A model generated the notes under the pieces. It saw only the letters and a list, made by a program, of their open reading frames with translations, searched no databases and had not been told where the DNA came from. A stretch of 7,868 nt of DNA, taken from contig DAOVLC010000054.1 of NCBI GenBank assembly GCA_030631455.1, positions 1 through 7,868 on the forward strand. The letters are read 5' to 3'. This document shows positions 6,612-7,868 of this stretch, piece by piece. The DNA comes from Candidatus Zixiibacteriota bacterium (lineage in GTDB: Bacteria; Zixibacteria; MSB-5A5; JAABVY01; JAHJOQ01). How positions within the stretch are numbered: the stretch's first letter is position 1; every line of letters begins with the position of its first letter. Position numbers and translations under genes: made by a program.

Positions 6612-7322
6612 ATGACTAAGACAGCAGAGAGAAGCATCGGCAGTATCGTATGGGAATATGTCAAATTGTTTGGAAGCGCGCTTCTGATCGCGCTTGTTAT
6701 AAAGACATCGCTTGTGGAGGCATACAATATCCCGTCAGGATCGATGGAAAACACGCTTATGACGGGCGATTTTATACTCGGCAACAAATTCATCTACGGC
6801 GCGAAGATACCGGTTCTCCCGATCAAGTTGCCGGCATTCAGCGATCCGGAGCCGGGAGATATCGTGATTTTCAAGTTTCCTCTGAACCCGGACCAGAATT
6901 ATATCAAACGCTGCATCGCCGGACCGGGACAGATTGTGGAGATTCGCAACAAGCGAGTCTATGTGGACAACGAGTTAATAGATGATCCCGAATTCTCGAA
7001 GCATACCGATCGCCGCGTGAGGGATCGGGGCTCATTCGATAGCTCGCGTGACAACTACGGGCCGTTCAGAGTACCGGACGGGCATTATTTCATGATGGGC
7101 GACAACAGGGACAACTCTTATGACTCACGGTTCTGGGGATGTGTACCGAGAGAGAACATACTCGGAAGCGCGATGATAGTACATTTCTCGTGGGCGCAGG
7201 ATGAGAACGCGCCTGAAATCTCTCTGAGTCACCCACTATCGATCTTCGAATCGATTGCCTACAACTTGGGACACTTCCACGAACGCGTTCGCTGGGGCCG
7301 AATTGGTGATATCGTAAACTGA
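6612..7322 (+). CDS. lepB: Type I signal peptidase, copy 2
   Basis: This 236-residue type I signal peptidase has the same function as the upstream gene and by eye is roughly half identical to it. It lacks that copy's basic, proline-rich N-terminal tail. One membrane segment lies at about 17-35, then Ser44 in IPSGSMENTL and Lys99 in YIKRCIAGPG as the catalytic dyad, and the GDNRDNSYDSRFWG box at 163-176. Shared stretches such as GNKFIYG/ANKFIYG and the GDxVIFKFP strand show a tandem duplication. The loop at 125-150 differs most (RRVRDRGSFDSSRD). A strong Shine-Dalgarno AAGGA (6601-6605) lies 6 bases before the ATG, much better than for copy 1. The gene has its own candidate promoter. The two copies may differ in substrate preference or expression conditions, which the sequence alone cannot decide. 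Confidence 0.96.
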   Translation: MTKTAERSIGSIVWEYVKLFGSALLIALVIKTSLVEAYNIPSGSMENTLMTGDFILGNKFIYGAKIPVLPIKLPAFSDPEPGDIVIFKFPLNPDQNYIKRCIAGPGQIVEIRNKRVYVDNELIDDPEFSKHTDRRVRDRGSFDSSRDNYGPFRVPDGHYFMMGDNRDNSYDSRFWGCVPRENILGSAMIVHFSWAQDENAPEISLSHPLSIFESIAYNLGHFHERVRWGRIGDIVN

Positions 7323-7418
7323 TCAGCCAATCTACCGCCGATTGTTCAGATGGATTGCACAGTATGTCGGCTGAGCTACGCGTGCTTGTGAGTCAAATCG
7401 CCTCAATCAGAATATCTG

Positions 7419-7447
7419 TTGACATCCCGCGGCAAACGGTGTATCTT
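7419..7447 (+). promoter_or_regulatory. Sigma70-type promoter for metallophosphoesterase gene
   Basis: A perfect -35 TTGACA (7419-7424), a 17-base spacer and TATCTT (7442-7447, four of six -10 bases) form a promoter with the same architecture as the one at 2730-2758. The start of transcription would be near 7454, giving a leader of about 110 bases. The rest of the spacer after lepB copy 2 (7323-7418) shows no gene and no convincing terminator. Confidence 0.6.
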
Positions 7448-7496
7448 GCTTTCAAATAAGATACCGACCGGGTGTTTGCAGGGGATGAGCCACGTC

Positions 7497-7539
7497 GCAC
7501 CGCAGCAGTTGCTGCACCGCAGGTTATGGCAGTCAACCT
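7497..7539 (+). promoter_or_regulatory. Possible structured mRNA leader of the metallophosphoesterase
   Basis: Between the promoter and the gene the sequence holds a 9-base direct repeat, GCACCGCAG (7497-7505 and 7514-7522). A 6-base inverted repeat, GCAGCA/TGCTGC (7502-7515), lies across it. A second small hairpin, AGGTT/AACCT (7521-7525 with 7535-7539), ends 8 bases before the Shine-Dalgarno. The pattern matches no riboswitch class I recognise. It could be a regulatory leader or chance structure. Confidence 0.25.
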
Positions 7540-7562
7540 AAGCGGGAAAGGAGATTGGAAAG

Positions 7563-7868
7563 ATGCGTCTGGTTATGATTTCCGATACTCATTTTGGCGA
7601 TCCGAAGTGTCAACTGGCACACTATGTGAACCCGGACAACACGGGCGATGTGGTACTCGGCAGCAGATATGGGGAGTTCAGAGACGCTGCCCGAAAAGAC
7701 AACGATTACCTGATTTTGCTCGGGGATATTTTCGATATGTCTGTCGCCAGCTACCGGGAAGCATACGAGGTTGGTAAGGTGTTTTTCCGGGAGGTGCTGA
7801 AAGACGGGATCGCCGATCACATTGTATATGTCCCGGGTAATCATGATGCCGACATGTGGCATTTCTAC
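7563..7868 (+). CDS. Calcineurin-like metallophosphoesterase (3' end outside window)
   Basis: The first 102 residues of a dinuclear-metal phosphoesterase are visible. The conserved blocks appear in order: SDTHFGD at 7-13 (metal ligands Asp8 and His10), LLGDIFD at 52-58 (bridging Asp55) and PGNHD at 91-95 (Asn93, His94). The remaining His ligands would lie beyond the window end. The start ATG is supported by a good Shine-Dalgarno AAGGAG (7548-7553), 9 bases upstream. The GNHD box, rather than the GNRD of the lipid A enzyme LpxH, argues against LpxH. The insertion at about 14-35 and the following DADMWHFY give no further substrate clue. The substrate is unknown. The gene has its own promoter and is probably not part of the lepB transcript. 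Confidence 0.88.
   Translation, partial: MRLVMISDTHFGDPKCQLAHYVNPDNTGDVVLGSRYGEFRDAARKDNDYLILLGDIFDMSVASYREAYEVGKVFFREVLKDGIADHIVYVPGNHDADMWHFY

Noticed and set aside
7323..7374. Inverted repeat TCAGCC ... GGCTGA after lepB copy 2 as a terminator
   Set aside because: The arms are 40 bases apart and no T-run follows, so it does not resemble an intrinsic terminator.
7472..7777. 101-codon plus-strand frame covering the leader and the start of the phosphoesterase
   Set aside because: It is in a different frame from the metallophosphoesterase, whose SDTH, LLGDIFD and GNHD motifs and Shine-Dalgarno fix the true frame. A minus-strand frame at 7533-7862 is likewise a shadow.
7563..7868. Assignment of the phosphoesterase as LpxH
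   Set aside because: LpxH has GNRD where this protein has GNHD, and the C-terminal half is missing, so only the superfamily can be named.

Overview
The window reads as chromosomal DNA of a Gram-negative-type bacterium of moderate GC. An exported cyclophilin, GspG-like pseudopilins, a site-2 protease and the MEP isoprenoid pathway all point that way. Nothing identifies the species. Multi-paralog, extended pseudopilins next to a dxr-rseP-lepB-lepB run would fit an uncultured FCB-group lineage such as Zixibacteria, but that is a low-confidence inference from general gene content. There are no insertion sequences, tRNAs, rRNAs, CRISPR arrays or phage genes.

Left part (1-2565, minus strand): three consecutive paralogous prepilin-like genes, transcribed leftward. 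Each has a short leader, a type III (class III) prepilin signal, a GspG-like core with a shared W-x-GPY ... (D/E)xWGxxY signature, and a C-terminal beta-rich extension absent from ordinary GspG. The middle protein carries a further C-terminal domain with two cysteines. The leftmost gene runs off the window edge.

Centre (2566-2779): a divergent intergenic region. It holds a strong rightward sigma70-type promoter (TTGACA-17-TACATT) and a small palindrome upstream of the leftward prepilin operon.

Right part (2780-7322, plus strand): an envelope and isoprenoid housekeeping run. It consists of an exported cyclophilin peptidyl-prolyl isomerase, dxr (MEP pathway), rseP (site-2 intramembrane protease, one PDZ domain), and two tandem type I signal peptidases. 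dxr and rseP are 7 bases apart. The second signal peptidase appears to have its own promoter (GTGACT-17-TATAAT) overlapping the end of the first.

Far right (7323-7868): a third promoter (TTGACA-17-TATCTT), a roughly 110-base leader able to form hairpins, and the 5' part of a metallophosphoesterase gene cut by the window end.

Protein export and membrane processing link most of the content: signal peptidases, a site-2 protease, an exported foldase, and proteins needing a prepilin peptidase (not encoded here). The least ordinary part is the set of tandem extended pseudopilins. I see no clear new multi-gene system beyond that.
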